Assembly (NCBI RefSeq): GCF_000389635.1
Contig: NC_021182.1
Span: forward strand, 930,001-994,000
Reading direction: 5' to 3'
From: Clostridium pasteurianum BC1
GTDB lineage: Bacteria > Bacillota > Clostridia > Clostridiales > Clostridiaceae
DNA length: 64,000 bases
A model generated the notes under the pieces. It saw only the letters and a program-made list of their open reading frames with translations, had not been told where the DNA came from and searched no databases. The translations under genes and the position numbers were made by a program. This document shows positions 17,758-26,936 of this stretch, in pieces; positions within the stretch are counted from its first letter, which is position 1, and each line of letters starts with the position of its first letter.

Positions 17758-19254
17758 ATGACTAATTATAAGATGGTGAAGTACTTGTTAATGAGTAAAT
17801 TTAGTTTCATTTTTAAGATTATCTTTATTGGAATTGTATACTTAATAGTTTTCTTTGCACTTAGAATAATGTTTAAAGATACAAGAAAAAACAGCAAAGA
17901 GCAGTTGGAAGTAAATGATGAACCGGCTTTTAGCAGAGAAGAAACTGCAAGTTTTAGCAAAGAAGGAAATGAAAGCTTTAATGGAGAAAATACTACAATT
18001 TTTAGCAGAGAACACAATTTTTCAGAGATGGCGGATATTAATGCTTCAAAAGAAGATATTGATGCTTCAGAAGAGGAAAATAGAGAAATAGTATATTCAC
18101 CTCTCATTGATAAATTAATTAGAATATGGGAATACATAGAGAACATTTATACAAGACAGGTAAAAAGAAAAAAGGTTTTTCAAGATACTAAAAGTATAAA
18201 TAGAGAAAAAAAGAAGTATTATAATAAAATAATATATGCACCTATTGGTGGGAAGATTTATAATTCCTATTATAATTATGTTTTTATGAATCTGCTTTTA
18301 GTATTAATAATTACGCTAGCACTTAGTGTACTACTTATTGTAGAACTGAAGTTTCCACTTAAACTTATAATGATTATACCAGGAGCTGTGTTCTTTCTTT
18401 ACCTATGTAAATTATATAATTACCTGTCACCCTTTATTTCTCGTACAAAGGTGCTGAAACGTCATTTAATTTACATAAATGAAGAGAATAAAAATGATCC
18501 AATAGTTTCACCGGTAAAAGGTATTGTTTCCTCATTGAAAGAAAATGAAAACAATATTGAAATAAAGACATTTTTTGGAGTTAGAATATTTATTTCTATA
18601 AAAAATATAAAATCTATTGAAATGTTTGTAAAAGAGGGGGACAAGGTAAGTTTAGGTGAAAAATTATTTGAATTTGATGCAGAAGAGGAAATAAATCCTG
18701 TTGTATTTTTCTATATTGGAAGTAGCAGGATGTACAAAATAAAGAATATAAAACAGTTAAATTGCGGTGTGATTAGACAAAATAAGGCTTTATTTTTAGC
18801 TAAATGCAGCATTAATGAAGCTTCACCCATACTTAAAGATGGAGATATTATTTCACTTAGCTCCTGTGTATATGGAGATAATGAATACAGTAGTAAAGTA
18901 GTAACTGTAAATGCTGAAAATGGTGGACATTTAATGGCACATTCCAATTTCATGAATAACCGGGAAAGATTTTTAGTAGTTAGTGAAAATGATGGTGCAG
19001 TATCATTGAAATCTCTGGATAATAATAAGTATGTCAGTGTTAATTTAAAAGAGGATGGTAAGCTTATAGCAGACAGTATTCATATTAACACTTATGAAAA
19101 GTTTATTTTTATATGGCAAGATCAAGGGGCCTATGCAATTGTAGCTTTAGCGAATAATAGAGTAGTTAGTGCTAGTTTTAATGCAGAGGGATGCCTCATG
19201 GCAAACCGAGATTATATCAGTACTGCTGAAAGATTTTTTATATGGAAGCATTAA
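17758..19254 (+). CDS. Membrane protein with EIIA-like barrel and C-terminal beta-trefoil (fascin-like) domain
   Basis: 498 residues with an unusual architecture. It has an N-terminal membrane helix (about 17-37), an acidic low-complexity linker with imperfect SFS/E repeats (50-110), and two more helices (about 176-222). Residues 250-310 read like the Glc-type PTS EIIA / biotinyl-hybrid barrel (PVKGIVSS, FFGVRIFIS, VKEGDKVSLGEKLFEFD). The position of the phosphorylated His in EIIA (HIGID) reads ISIKN, so phosphotransfer is unlikely. Residues about 360-498 contain three NGG.LMA / NN.YVS units (NGGHLMAHSNFMNNRERF, LIADSIHINTYEKFIF, CLMANRDYISTAERFF), a fascin-type beta-trefoil. Several Met codons could start it; none has a clear ribosome-binding site. 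Its function is unknown; a surface or cell-envelope carbohydrate-binding role is conceivable. Confidence 0.7.
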   Translation: MTNYKMVKYLLMSKFSFIFKIIFIGIVYLIVFFALRIMFKDTRKNSKEQLEVNDEPAFSREETASFSKEGNESFNGENTTIFSREHNFSEMADINASKEDIDASEEENREIVYSPLIDKLIRIWEYIENIYTRQVKRKKVFQDTKSINREKKKYYNKIIYAPIGGKIYNSYYNYVFMNLLLVLIITLALSVLLIVELKFPLKLIMIIPGAVFFLYLCKLYNYLSPFISRTKVLKRHLIYINEENKNDPIVSPVKGIVSSLKENENNIEIKTFFGVRIFISIKNIKSIEMFVKEGDKVSLGEKLFEFDAEEEINPVVFFYIGSSRMYKIKNIKQLNCGVIRQNKALFLAKCSINEASPILKDGDIISLSSCVYGDNEYSSKVVTVNAENGGHLMAHSNFMNNRERFLVVSENDGAVSLKSLDNNKYVSVNLKEDGKLIADSIHINTYEKFIFIWQDQGAYAIVALANNRVVSASFNAEGCLMANRDYISTAERFFIWKH

Positions 19255-19284
19255 TCTATTTAAAGAAACATGAATAAGTGATGA

Positions 19285-21471
19285 TTATTGATGTTTGCAA
19301 TTATTATTTAATTGATTAATTTTAGAAAAATGATAATTATCATTAAATTTAAAGCTTCCAGGAGATTTAAATTTTATTCTTTCATTCATAGTTAATACAA
19401 TTATTGAATTAATGGTATTTAAAGATTTTGCAGTAAAGGCATCAAAATACCCGAAAAATGCCATTGTTCCTAAAAATATATTGTATAACTCAGAAACAGC
19501 GATGCTTTGCTTCATAAGTTTATATGATTTTTTAGATAGTGAAATAAAATCTGCAAGGCTTTCCATATTATCATCAAATACAATGCAATCTGAATGAAGC
19601 TTTACTTTATCGCAGGCAGAACTGCAAAAGGATATGCTTATATCGGCAGCTTTCATTGCCTGTGAGTCATTTACACCGTCACCTATCATCATTACAGTTT
19701 TTTTCCTCTTCATGTGATTTATAACAGTTTCCTTGTCTAGAGCAGTACATTCACTATAGACATTGTTTATTCCCAGTGATTTAGCCGTATTATTTGCCTT
19801 TTCATCAACATCTCCTGTTAGAAGGTATATATCATCAAGACCTGAAGTCTTTAACCCTTTAATTAAATTCATAGATCCATCTCTTATAATATCTTCTAAA
19901 ACCAATACAGCACAAAGTTTTCCATCAACACTTACTAATATTGGTGTGTAGAGATTTTTTTCAAAGTTGTAGTAGTCCATTTCAGCTATTTTAATATTTA
20001 TATTTTTAGCTTTCATAAGCTTTATATTTCCAATTAATATATTGTGGTTGTCAAAGCTTGCTTCAATTCCACTAGATGGTATGAGAGTAGAATTGGTTAC
20101 TTTACTGATGTCATAATTTTTAGCTTCTTTTTGAAGAGATATAGAAATAGGGTGATAATTATCTAACTCGCTTGCAGCACACATCTTTAAAAGTTCATCT
20201 TTTGAATAAAAATCAGTGTAGAGTTTTGCTTCTTTTATCCTCATAATTCCTTCAGTGAGAGTACCAGTTTTATCGAAAACTATACTGCCTATATTTATAA
20301 CTTTTTCTAAGGAGTTTGGATTCTTATAGTAGATTTTATGTTTGTGCAGAAGTGAAAAATAATTTCTCATTCCACTGTTTAATGCAGTAGTGGAAGCTGC
20401 TGGACATAAAACTAACAATATGGAAAGAGCATTCAGCATATCTCCTGTTAATATGTAGTTTAGTGCAGCTACACCTATAGAAATAGGAGCAACATTGTTT
20501 TGGTAGCGTCTAATCTTTTTGCTTATAGTCATATTTTCCAGTATATCCTTAGGTTTCATAGAGGGTTTTGGAATTTCTAGAACCTTAGCTTTTATATTTC
20601 CGGAAAGCAAGGTTATTCCTTCATGGGCAGTACTGCCTTTTTTTAATTGACTGACTACTGGCTGACCATTGTAGTAGAGGGTATTAACAGTACAGTTACC
20701 ATCTTCAATAATAGTTTCTGATGGAATCATTTCTCCAGTGTGAACATGTATGTTGTCACCAATATTTAGTGTCTCTACCGGTACTAAAAATTCTTTATTG
20801 CTATTGTCAATAAGCCATGCCATGCCAGCATTTTTCCTTGTACTTTGACCTAGCTGCCTTATGCAATTTACTTCAGCTGATAATTTTATGTACTCACTTA
20901 AGGATTTTAAGAACAATACAAACATACCCTTTGAATTTTCACGCATGATTATAAGTCCAAGAGCAGTTAATTTCAATAATATATCTGTATCTGTTGGAAT
21001 GTGTTTTGTAAATTTTTTATAGAATGTTTTTAAAAGAGGATATCCGCCTATAATAGTAACAACTGAAGCTGCCTCTAACACTTTTATATTTGTACTAAAT
21101 GAAAAGTTACCATGAAAGTTTTGCTTAATTTTAAAAGAAATATAAGCGACACCAAAGGAAATAAGTTTTAGTTTTGCTTTATCTCGTTTTTCAATTGTTT
21201 CAAAATATTTATCATAATTTTTCAAGTCTCTTCTTTCGTTCTTCAATATGGACAAAAGAGCTTTTTTAATATTGCTTTTTATAAGGTTATAATCTGATTT
21301 TTTTTCATCATAAATAACAAGTATTGTGGCAGTATTAATATTTATTTTACTATAGTTTACTCCGTACAAATTGTCAATATAAACACTTATATATTTAGCC
21401 AGTGCTCTGTCCTTATAAATACTGTTAGCTTTAAATCTTACACGTCCAGGTAAAACATGTAATTCATACAA
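19285..21471 (-). CDS. P-type ATPase, heavy-metal (P1B)-like with CPA motif
   Basis: Ion-pumping ATPase of 728 residues. The TTG at 21471 is chosen because AGGTGGTG ends 6 bases upstream and the protein then begins at the HMA-like domain (YELHVLPGRVRF); the longer frame runs into a repeat. Domain order: HMA_2-like N-terminus (1-75), membrane helices, an actuator domain with the usual TGE reading NGQ (YYNGQPVVS), the transmembrane metal motif LCPAAS in place of CPC, phosphorylation motif VFDKTGTLTEG, and hinge GDGVNDSQAM. Loss of the second Cys of CPC and of TGE suggests altered transport or none. It is divergent from the second ATPase at 23282. The substrate is unknown. Confidence 0.85.
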   Translation of the reverse strand: MYELHVLPGRVRFKANSIYKDRALAKYISVYIDNLYGVNYSKININTATILVIYDEKKSDYNLIKSNIKKALLSILKNERRDLKNYDKYFETIEKRDKAKLKLISFGVAYISFKIKQNFHGNFSFSTNIKVLEAASVVTIIGGYPLLKTFYKKFTKHIPTDTDILLKLTALGLIIMRENSKGMFVLFLKSLSEYIKLSAEVNCIRQLGQSTRKNAGMAWLIDNSNKEFLVPVETLNIGDNIHVHTGEMIPSETIIEDGNCTVNTLYYNGQPVVSQLKKGSTAHEGITLLSGNIKAKVLEIPKPSMKPKDILENMTISKKIRRYQNNVAPISIGVAALNYILTGDMLNALSILLVLCPAASTTALNSGMRNYFSLLHKHKIYYKNPNSLEKVINIGSIVFDKTGTLTEGIMRIKEAKLYTDFYSKDELLKMCAASELDNYHPISISLQKEAKNYDISKVTNSTLIPSSGIEASFDNHNILIGNIKLMKAKNINIKIAEMDYYNFEKNLYTPILVSVDGKLCAVLVLEDIIRDGSMNLIKGLKTSGLDDIYLLTGDVDEKANNTAKSLGINNVYSECTALDKETVINHMKRKKTVMMIGDGVNDSQAMKAADISISFCSSACDKVKLHSDCIVFDDNMESLADFISLSKKSYKLMKQSIAVSELYNIFLGTMAFFGYFDAFTAKSLNTINSIIVLTMNERIKFKSPGSFKFNDNYHFSKINQLNNNCKHQ

Positions 21472-21489
21472 AATTATCACCACCTGTAA

Positions 21490-21606
21490 ATGTGACATAC
21501 TCCCACCACCTACGCTATGCTTAGAGGCGGGGGTTTCTTGGGATGTACTAACTAACGTCAGTATACTTACCAAGCTAACTCCGTTTGCCCAACGGTTTTT
21601 TGTGTG
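21490..21606 (-). mobile_element. Probable solo right end of an IS200/IS605-type (TnpB) element
   Basis: Read on the minus strand, the stretch contains CCCAAGAAACCCCCGCCTCT, AAGCATAGCGTAGGTGGTGG and GAGTATGTCAC. From memory this resembles the structured right end that follows tnpB genes in many Firmicutes. No transposase reading frame remains. On the plus strand CCGTT-TGCCC-AACGG plus six T's forms a terminator-like hairpin at 21582-21602. It lies directly in front of the ATPase ribosome-binding site. Confidence 0.45.
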
Positions 21607-21624
21607 ATTTATGCACTTTTATTT

Positions 21625-21831
21625 TTAGCTTAAATCTTCTTTGTTTTTAGTACGATTTTCAAGTGCTTCCTCATTGATACTGTTCAAACAGTCTACTGCT
21701 TCATCTTTCATAGTTACAGCTTTACTTAGAAAAGTTATTGCTGCAGGTTTTAAATAAGATTTTGTCTTTGGTAAAATTTTTACTAGGATTATTCCTGCTG
21801 CTGCTCCCAAAAGTAATTTGTTAATATTCAT
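21625..21831 (-). CDS. Small membrane-anchored protein next to the P-type ATPase
   Basis: 68 residues from the ATG at 21831 (GGAGGTG 6 bases upstream): MNINKLLLGAAAGIILVKIL, then a lysine-rich stretch, then an amphipathic acidic tail (DEAVDCLNSINEEALENRTK). One N-terminal transmembrane helix with a glycine-rich core. It resembles the short anchor proteins often found beside HMA2-type P-type ATPases (DUF5132-like), but I do not assign a family with certainty. It is likely in one transcript with the ATPase. Confidence 0.65.
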   Translation of the reverse strand: MNINKLLLGAAAGIILVKILPKTKSYLKPAAITFLSKAVTMKDEAVDCLNSINEEALENRTKNKEDLS

Positions 21832-21986
21832 ATTATGCACCTCCACGTTAAAAAGTAATTGAACATTAGTCTGTATGCGTCGTAAAGAAATAACTAGTCA
21901 GTATACTTTCAGATACTGTATTTTAATTATTGACTAATGTTTATATTTTAATAACATGGAGAGCATATTTTAATATTTTTTTAAAA

Positions 21987-22259
21987 TTATTTAAACATCA
22001 TACGCCTAAATACTTTTTTATAAATGTCTTTATTCCCACTATTTTCACTAGCTACAAAAAAATAATCACTTAAACTTTTTAGGTAATTTGCCCAGGAGAC
22101 AACATATTCTTTTTCACAGGATGGATTAGAATTGATATCTTCCAAGGTAAGTTTTATACAATCCTTTATTATGGACTGAGCATTATATAGTCTCTCTTCT
22201 ACATTTTTAAGATTTTGTGTTTTAGAAGAGGTATTTTCATCTAGAGCAGTAAACTTCAT
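21987..22259 (-). CDS. Hypothetical protein, 90 residues
   Basis: Cytosolic-looking helical protein starting MKFTALDENTSSKTQNLKNV with the central helix NAQSIIKDCIKLTLEDINSN and ending VFRRMMFK. AAAGGAG lies 8 bases before the ATG. No family is recognised. It sits between the 68-residue membrane protein and a coiled-coil protein on the same strand, so it is probably a member of the same ATPase-associated transcript. Confidence 0.6.
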   Translation of the reverse strand: MKFTALDENTSSKTQNLKNVEERLYNAQSIIKDCIKLTLEDINSNPSCEKEYVVSWANYLKSLSDYFFVASENSGNKDIYKKVFRRMMFK

Positions 22260-22368
22260 ATACAGACTCCTTTCCCATTAATAAAAGACATTTTAAAAAA
22301 TAACTAGCCATGAATTAGTGCAGATTGCTATTTATTTTCAGATGTCTAGGCTGCAGCAAGGATTAGAG

Positions 22369-22872
22369 TTAACCTTGGTGTGCAGTATGCATTCTTCTTT
22401 TTTTGCTCTCATATTGTGCTTCTGCAAAAATATCTTCAGCATTTTCTTTTGCATTGTATGCACTTTCTAAAGCTTTATCAGCTACAGTATAAATCCCGCT
22501 TAGGGTTCCAACTGCTAATTTTCTTAAAGGTCTGCCTACTAAATTTCTTAGTGAAAAATTCATTCTATATATATCATCTTTAGTATGCCTAGTAGTATCT
22601 GAATCAACTGTAATTCTATCTAATCTTTCAAGTATATCTCCAATATTTTTATTAATATCTCCAAAGCTTGAATGCATAGTTTCTATGCTTTCCTTCATAC
22701 CGACTCTCATGTTTTCCAGTGATTGAATTTCTTTACTTAAATTATCATATTTTTCTTGAAGTGATTTTAAATCATCCTCAGTAACCTTATTATTTTTAGT
22801 AGTATCAGCAGTATTAATTTTGCCAGTACTGTTTTCTATTTTGTTATTGTTATTTTCCATATATGTATCCAT
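22369..22872 (-). CDS. Coiled-coil hypothetical protein, 167 residues
   Basis: Polar N-terminus rich in Asn/Lys (residues 1-30), then a predicted coiled coil (about 32-90, DDLKSLQEKYDNLSKEIQSL onward). The basic C-terminal region contains LVGRPLRKLAVGTLSGIYTV and ALESAYNAKENAEDIFAEAQ. AGGAGGTATATGTA precedes the ATG. No family is recognised; no signal or clear membrane helix. It is the first gene of the minus-strand set that leads to the P-type ATPase. Confidence 0.65.
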   Translation of the reverse strand: MDTYMENNNNKIENSTGKINTADTTKNNKVTEDDLKSLQEKYDNLSKEIQSLENMRVGMKESIETMHSSFGDINKNIGDILERLDRITVDSDTTRHTKDDIYRMNFSLRNLVGRPLRKLAVGTLSGIYTVADKALESAYNAKENAEDIFAEAQYESKKRRMHTAHQG

Positions 22873-23281
22873 TACATATACCTCCTAAAGTATTCCTAAA
22901 TTTATTAATGTATCCGATTATTAGACGCTGTGACACTCTTGACGCCTAAAGAAAAAACGAATAAATACATAGATATATCATTTACTATAAATAAAAATTT
23001 AATACATAGAAACTGAAAAATAGTTTTGTATTTTGTAAAAATGTTTTTATGAGAAAAGTGCAAAGCAACTTGATAGTTTCTGCTCATTAATTACTTTAAC
23101 CAACTTGGTAGTTAGTTCACTCTTTCTCACAAATATGAATATTTTTTATAAAGCTTGGAAAACTAAAACAACTAATTAAGGTATTTTCAAATAAATAATT
23201 AATTATTTGACTTGCTGTTTATTTGAAGATGATTAGATAGAAATTATATTATACTTTAAAATGCAAAAAAGGATGATGAAT
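22873..23281. promoter_or_regulatory. Divergent promoter region between the ATPase gene sets
   Basis: 409 AT-rich bases separate divergent genes and must hold both promoters. It contains AATAATTAATTATTTGACTT near 23190-23212 and a GTATCCGATTATTAGACGCT segment near 22911 that faintly recalls the repeat family. No reading frame here has a ribosome-binding site. Confidence 0.4.
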
Positions 23282-26245
23282 ATGAGCCAGAGCACTGCTG
23301 TCAGTATTGATTGCAAGAATACACGTAATAAAGAATTCATACTTTACAAAAGAATAAGAATACCAGTAAGATATATTTACAGAAGCAAACAAAATGCTCA
23401 ACATGTAGAATTACTATTGTATAAAAGACAGGGCATCAAATTTGTAAAAGCAAATCCAATAACTTCAAAAGTACTTATTTTATATGATGAATACATAATT
23501 GATGAAGAAACTATAGTAAGTTTTTTGGAAAGAGTTATTGATGAACTAAAAGTACAGAACAAAAATTCTAGAAAAAATAGCAGTAAGAATTACAATGAAG
23601 AAATAGCACTCTCTATAGCACCAAATTTACCTGAGGCTGAATCCAATGACAATATGTGGCATGCTATGGATATTAAATATATAAGGGCTGTTTTAAAGAC
23701 AAATTACGAAAAGGGTATATCAAATAAATCTGCAGAGGATAGGTTAAGGGATTTTGGGCTAAACGTTATTTCTGAAAAAAAAAGAAAATCCATACTTCAA
23801 AAGTTATTTAGCAATCTAAATGATACTTCTGCAAAACTTTTAGTTGGAGTGGGTGTAGCTTCATTTTTCTTGGGGCAAATTGCAGATGCAATAGTTGTAC
23901 TTGGTATAGTTTTTGTTGAAACCTCATTAGGAATAATTCATCAGAATAAGGCGGAAAAATCTATACATTCACTTAAGAATATGATTGTCCATAAGGCAAC
24001 AGTATTGAGAGGCGGAAGAGAATTAGAAATAGAATCAAAAAATTTAGTGCCTGGAGACATTATATTAATTGATGCTGGAGAAAGGGTTCCCGCAGATGCA
24101 AGAATAATTCAATGTAACTACCTTACGGTTAATGAATCCTCACTTACAGGTGAAGCAGTACCAATAATAAAGAGTACAAGAATTTGTAATAAACATGTTG
24201 AACTTGCAAGCAGGGACAACATGTTATATATGGGAACTAATGTAGTTTCAGGTAATGCCACAGCTGTAGTTGTAGAAACAGGTATGAATACTGAGATAGG
24301 TAATATTGCTGCAATGCTTCAGAATATAAAATTAGATGAAACTCCACTGCAGAGAAGGATGAAAAATTTTACACAAAAATTAACAAGAATTTGTATTTTG
24401 TTCTGTATTGGAGTAGGTGCAGTGGGAATTCTTTCAGGAAGAAGCTTAGCTGAAGTTTTAACCCTATCCGTTAGTTTTTCTGTCGGTGCTTTACCTGAAA
24501 GTTTGCCAGCAGTAGTAGCTATTGCCATGGGATTAAGTGTTCAAAGACTTGCAAATAGAAATGCCATAGTTAGAAAAATGAATGCTGTGGAAACACTGGG
24601 ATGTGCTAATGTCATTTGCTGTGATAAAACTGGAACACTTACATTAAATGAAATGACAGTAAAAAAGATATACTGTGATAAGTCATTGTATAAAGTTACG
24701 GGACTTGGCTATGAACCAAAGGGAGAAATGATGCTTTTAGAGGGGGAGCCTAATAAAACTCATTCCACAGAAGAACTTTTAAGGGCAGGAGTTTTATGCA
24801 GCGATGCAAAGCTTATGAAACAAGAAAATAAATGGCAGGTGCAGGGAGATCCAACAGAAGGAGCGCTTTTAACTGCAGCTGCAAAATGTTGTATAGATGA
24901 AGAAGATGTAAAAAAATCATTTGAAAGAATAAGAGAAGTTCCATTTGATAGCTGTAGGCGATGCATGACAGTGGTAGTAAAAAGTGAGAATCACATAAGA
25001 GCCTATTGTAAAGGGGCTTTTACTGAGGTTATTGATAAATGCAGTATGATTTATGAAGATGGAGAGGAAAGATTATTTACAAAGGCAGATAAAGAAAGAA
25101 TAATATCAATTCGTGATGATATGACAGGTGAAGCTTTAAGAGTATTGACTTTTGCGTATAAGGACCTAGATTGTGAAAAGGATGATATTGATGGTAATTT
25201 TACTTTTCTAGGCTTAGTTGCCATGGAAGATTCACCAAGGCTTGAAGTAAAAAATTCTATAAAAAAATGTTATAATGCAGGAATAAAGGTTGTTATGATA
25301 ACTGGAGATAACAAGGATACGGCCTCTGCCATAGGAAAACAGCTTGGACTATTAGACGGTGGACTGGTAGTTTCCGGAGCTGAACTTGAAGATATGAGTG
25401 ATGAGGAATTGGACTCCCAAATAAGTAATATAGAAGTATTTGCAAGAACATCACCAGAACAAAAGCTTAGAATTGTAAAAGCTTTTAAGCGGTTTGGATA
25501 TGTGGTGGCAATGACCGGGGATGGTGTCAACGATGCACCGGCTATAAAAGAAGCTAGCATAGGTATTGCTATGGGTAACAATGGAAGTGACGTTGCAAAG
25601 GATGCGGCAGACATTACTTTGGTAGATGATGATTTTTCAACTATAGTAAGGGCAATTGAGGAGGGTAGAGCTGTATCTAATAACATAAAGAATACAACAA
25701 AATATCTTTTGGCAGGCAGTCTTGGAGAAATAATAGCAATAGGAGCATGTTCTTTTGTCAGTGGAATGCTGCCACTAATTCCAATTCAAATACTTTGGAC
25801 TAATGTTATTTGCGAAACAATATTAGGAGCATCTCTTGCAGTTGAGTCTCCTTCTGAAAATGTTATGGATTATCCTCCTGTTGAAAGAAATGCACCTCTT
25901 ATTGGTAAAGAGATAAGCTCTAAAATTATAAAAAGAGGAATTGGAATTGGACTTACTAGTGCAGCCGTTTTTGAGGGATATAATATCCTGGGGTTCGGAG
26001 TTCAAAAGGCAAGAACAATGGCTTTTTGCAATTTGATTTTGACTCAGCTTGTTAATGTACATGATTGCAGGAATAATAAAAAAATAATGAGTAATAGGTA
26101 CATGTCCTATGCTACCGTATCTTCAGCAGCATTACTTGGAGCCATAATATATGTTCCATTTATAGGGTCAATTTTTGGAACAGTACCTCTTGGAATTGCT
26201 GATGCAGGTGTACTTTTAGCATCAACTTCAGTTAGCAGAGTTTAA
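23282..26245 (+). CDS. Cation-transporting P-type ATPase (P2-like) with N-terminal HMA-like domain
   Basis: 987-residue ion pump. The ATG at 23282 has AAGGATG 8 bases upstream; the ATG seven codons earlier has none. Residues about 10-90 form an HMA-like domain without a CxxC metal site. A cation-ATPase N domain follows (MWHAMDIKYIRAVLKTNYEK). The actuator loop is VNESSLTGEAVPI (TGE intact). The transmembrane motif is GALPESLPAVVAIAMG, where Ca2+ pumps have PEGLP. Phosphorylation site CDKTGTLTLNEMTV, nucleotide-binding KGAFTEVIDKC, hinge MTGDGVNDAPAI. All catalytic elements are present. The ion is unknown. It is paired head-to-head with the CPA-type ATPase, suggesting joint regulation. Confidence 0.9.
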   Translation: MSQSTAVSIDCKNTRNKEFILYKRIRIPVRYIYRSKQNAQHVELLLYKRQGIKFVKANPITSKVLILYDEYIIDEETIVSFLERVIDELKVQNKNSRKNSSKNYNEEIALSIAPNLPEAESNDNMWHAMDIKYIRAVLKTNYEKGISNKSAEDRLRDFGLNVISEKKRKSILQKLFSNLNDTSAKLLVGVGVASFFLGQIADAIVVLGIVFVETSLGIIHQNKAEKSIHSLKNMIVHKATVLRGGRELEIESKNLVPGDIILIDAGERVPADARIIQCNYLTVNESSLTGEAVPIIKSTRICNKHVELASRDNMLYMGTNVVSGNATAVVVETGMNTEIGNIAAMLQNIKLDETPLQRRMKNFTQKLTRICILFCIGVGAVGILSGRSLAEVLTLSVSFSVGALPESLPAVVAIAMGLSVQRLANRNAIVRKMNAVETLGCANVICCDKTGTLTLNEMTVKKIYCDKSLYKVTGLGYEPKGEMMLLEGEPNKTHSTEELLRAGVLCSDAKLMKQENKWQVQGDPTEGALLTAAAKCCIDEEDVKKSFERIREVPFDSCRRCMTVVVKSENHIRAYCKGAFTEVIDKCSMIYEDGEERLFTKADKERIISIRDDMTGEALRVLTFAYKDLDCEKDDIDGNFTFLGLVAMEDSPRLEVKNSIKKCYNAGIKVVMITGDNKDTASAIGKQLGLLDGGLVVSGAELEDMSDEELDSQISNIEVFARTSPEQKLRIVKAFKRFGYVVAMTGDGVNDAPAIKEASIGIAMGNNGSDVAKDAADITLVDDDFSTIVRAIEEGRAVSNNIKNTTKYLLAGSLGEIIAIGACSFVSGMLPLIPIQILWTNVICETILGASLAVESPSENVMDYPPVERNAPLIGKEISSKIIKRGIGIGLTSAAVFEGYNILGFGVQKARTMAFCNLILTQLVNVHDCRNNKKIMSNRYMSYATVSSAALLGAIIYVPFIGSIFGTVPLGIADAGVLLASTSVSRV

Positions 26246-26274
26246 AAATAACATTTTTTGATTTTTTTATAATT

Positions 26275-26316
26275 AAAAAATAGCAGCTCACCAATTGTAT
26301 GGAGCTGCTATTTTTG
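26275..26316 (+). terminator. Intrinsic terminator after the P2-like ATPase
   Basis: TAGCAGCTC (26281-26289) and GAGCTGCTA (26302-26310) form a 9-bp stem, extended by A-T pairs and followed by TTTTT. Confidence 0.85.
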
Positions 26317-26382
26317 TTGAGATTTTTACAAGCAGCACTACTAATGTCAATAGTGCTGTGAAAAACAAACTGCCTTTTACTA

Positions 26383-26889
26383 TTATTTTATAAGTACTTT
26401 TTCAATTTCTGCTATATACAGTGTGTGGTAATCTTTGTCAGGATACCATTTTGTATCAAGTTCACTTTCAATGAAGAATTCAGGCTTAAACTCCTGTGCA
26501 TATAGTTTCTTGCATATAAATACAAGATTTGCTTCTTGAAAATATGGTGTAGCATCTGAATGCTCAATTGTCAAATTAGCCTTGGAAATTTTATCTTCAT
26601 CTCTACCAGATACAGTTCCAAGATAGCTCAATTGTTTTTTGAAACTTTTATCAAGAACTGATAGAGAAAAGCTGACTGAGTTATCTATAAATTCTTTAGT
26701 ATAACGCTGAGGTCTTATAACAATGTGGGCTACATTTTTACCCCACATAACGCCAAAACCGCCCCAAGATGCAGTCATTGTATTAACTTTGTTATCTTTT
26801 TCTGCAGTAATAAGCATCCAATCAGTGCCTACAATTTGAAATAGATTTTTATTTAATTCTTCAGGTTTGATTTCTGTAAAATTGCTCAT
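26383..26889 (-). CDS. Flavin reductase-like FMN-binding split-barrel protein
   Basis: 168 residues from the ATG at 26889 (AAGGAGAG upstream; an earlier in-frame codon overlaps it). It belongs to the flavin reductase / DIM6-NTAB family: GTDWMLITAEKDNKVNTMTA, SWGGFGVMWGKNVAHIVIRP and the EFIDNSVSFSLSVL segment that packs on FMN. It probably binds FMN and reduces it or uses it to reduce a small substrate; cytosolic. It lies 240 bases downstream of the QueG-like gene on the same strand. An AGGGT/ACCCT inverted repeat at 26921-26936 lies just upstream of its start, so it may have its own promoter and operator. Confidence 0.82.
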   Translation of the reverse strand: MSNFTEIKPEELNKNLFQIVGTDWMLITAEKDNKVNTMTASWGGFGVMWGKNVAHIVIRPQRYTKEFIDNSVSFSLSVLDKSFKKQLSYLGTVSGRDEDKISKANLTIEHSDATPYFQEANLVFICKKLYAQEFKPEFFIESELDTKWYPDKDYHTLYIAEIEKVLIK

Positions 26890-26920
26890 AATTTGCTCTC
26901 CTTCTAACACCTAATTTTAT

Positions 26921-26936
26921 AGGGTATAATCACCCT
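26921..26936 (-). promoter_or_regulatory. Small inverted repeat upstream of the flavin-reductase-like gene
   Basis: AGGGT-ATAATC-ACCCT lies 32 bases before the start codon and could be an operator or promoter-proximal hairpin. Judged by symmetry only. Confidence 0.3.

Noticed and set aside
21472-21573. Extended N-terminus of the P-type ATPase
   Set aside because: The extra codons come from the repeat sequence, and the strong ribosome-binding site lies downstream of them, at 21478-21485.
22905-23087. 60-residue reading frame in the divergent promoter region
   Set aside because: No ribosome-binding site, low-complexity hydrophobic composition, and it lies where both promoters must be.
26383-26889. 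SsuE of an aerobic SsuD/SsuE monooxygenase pair
   Set aside because: No SsuD-like luciferase-fold monooxygenase is present and the host appears to be an anaerobe. Only the flavin-binding fold can be claimed.
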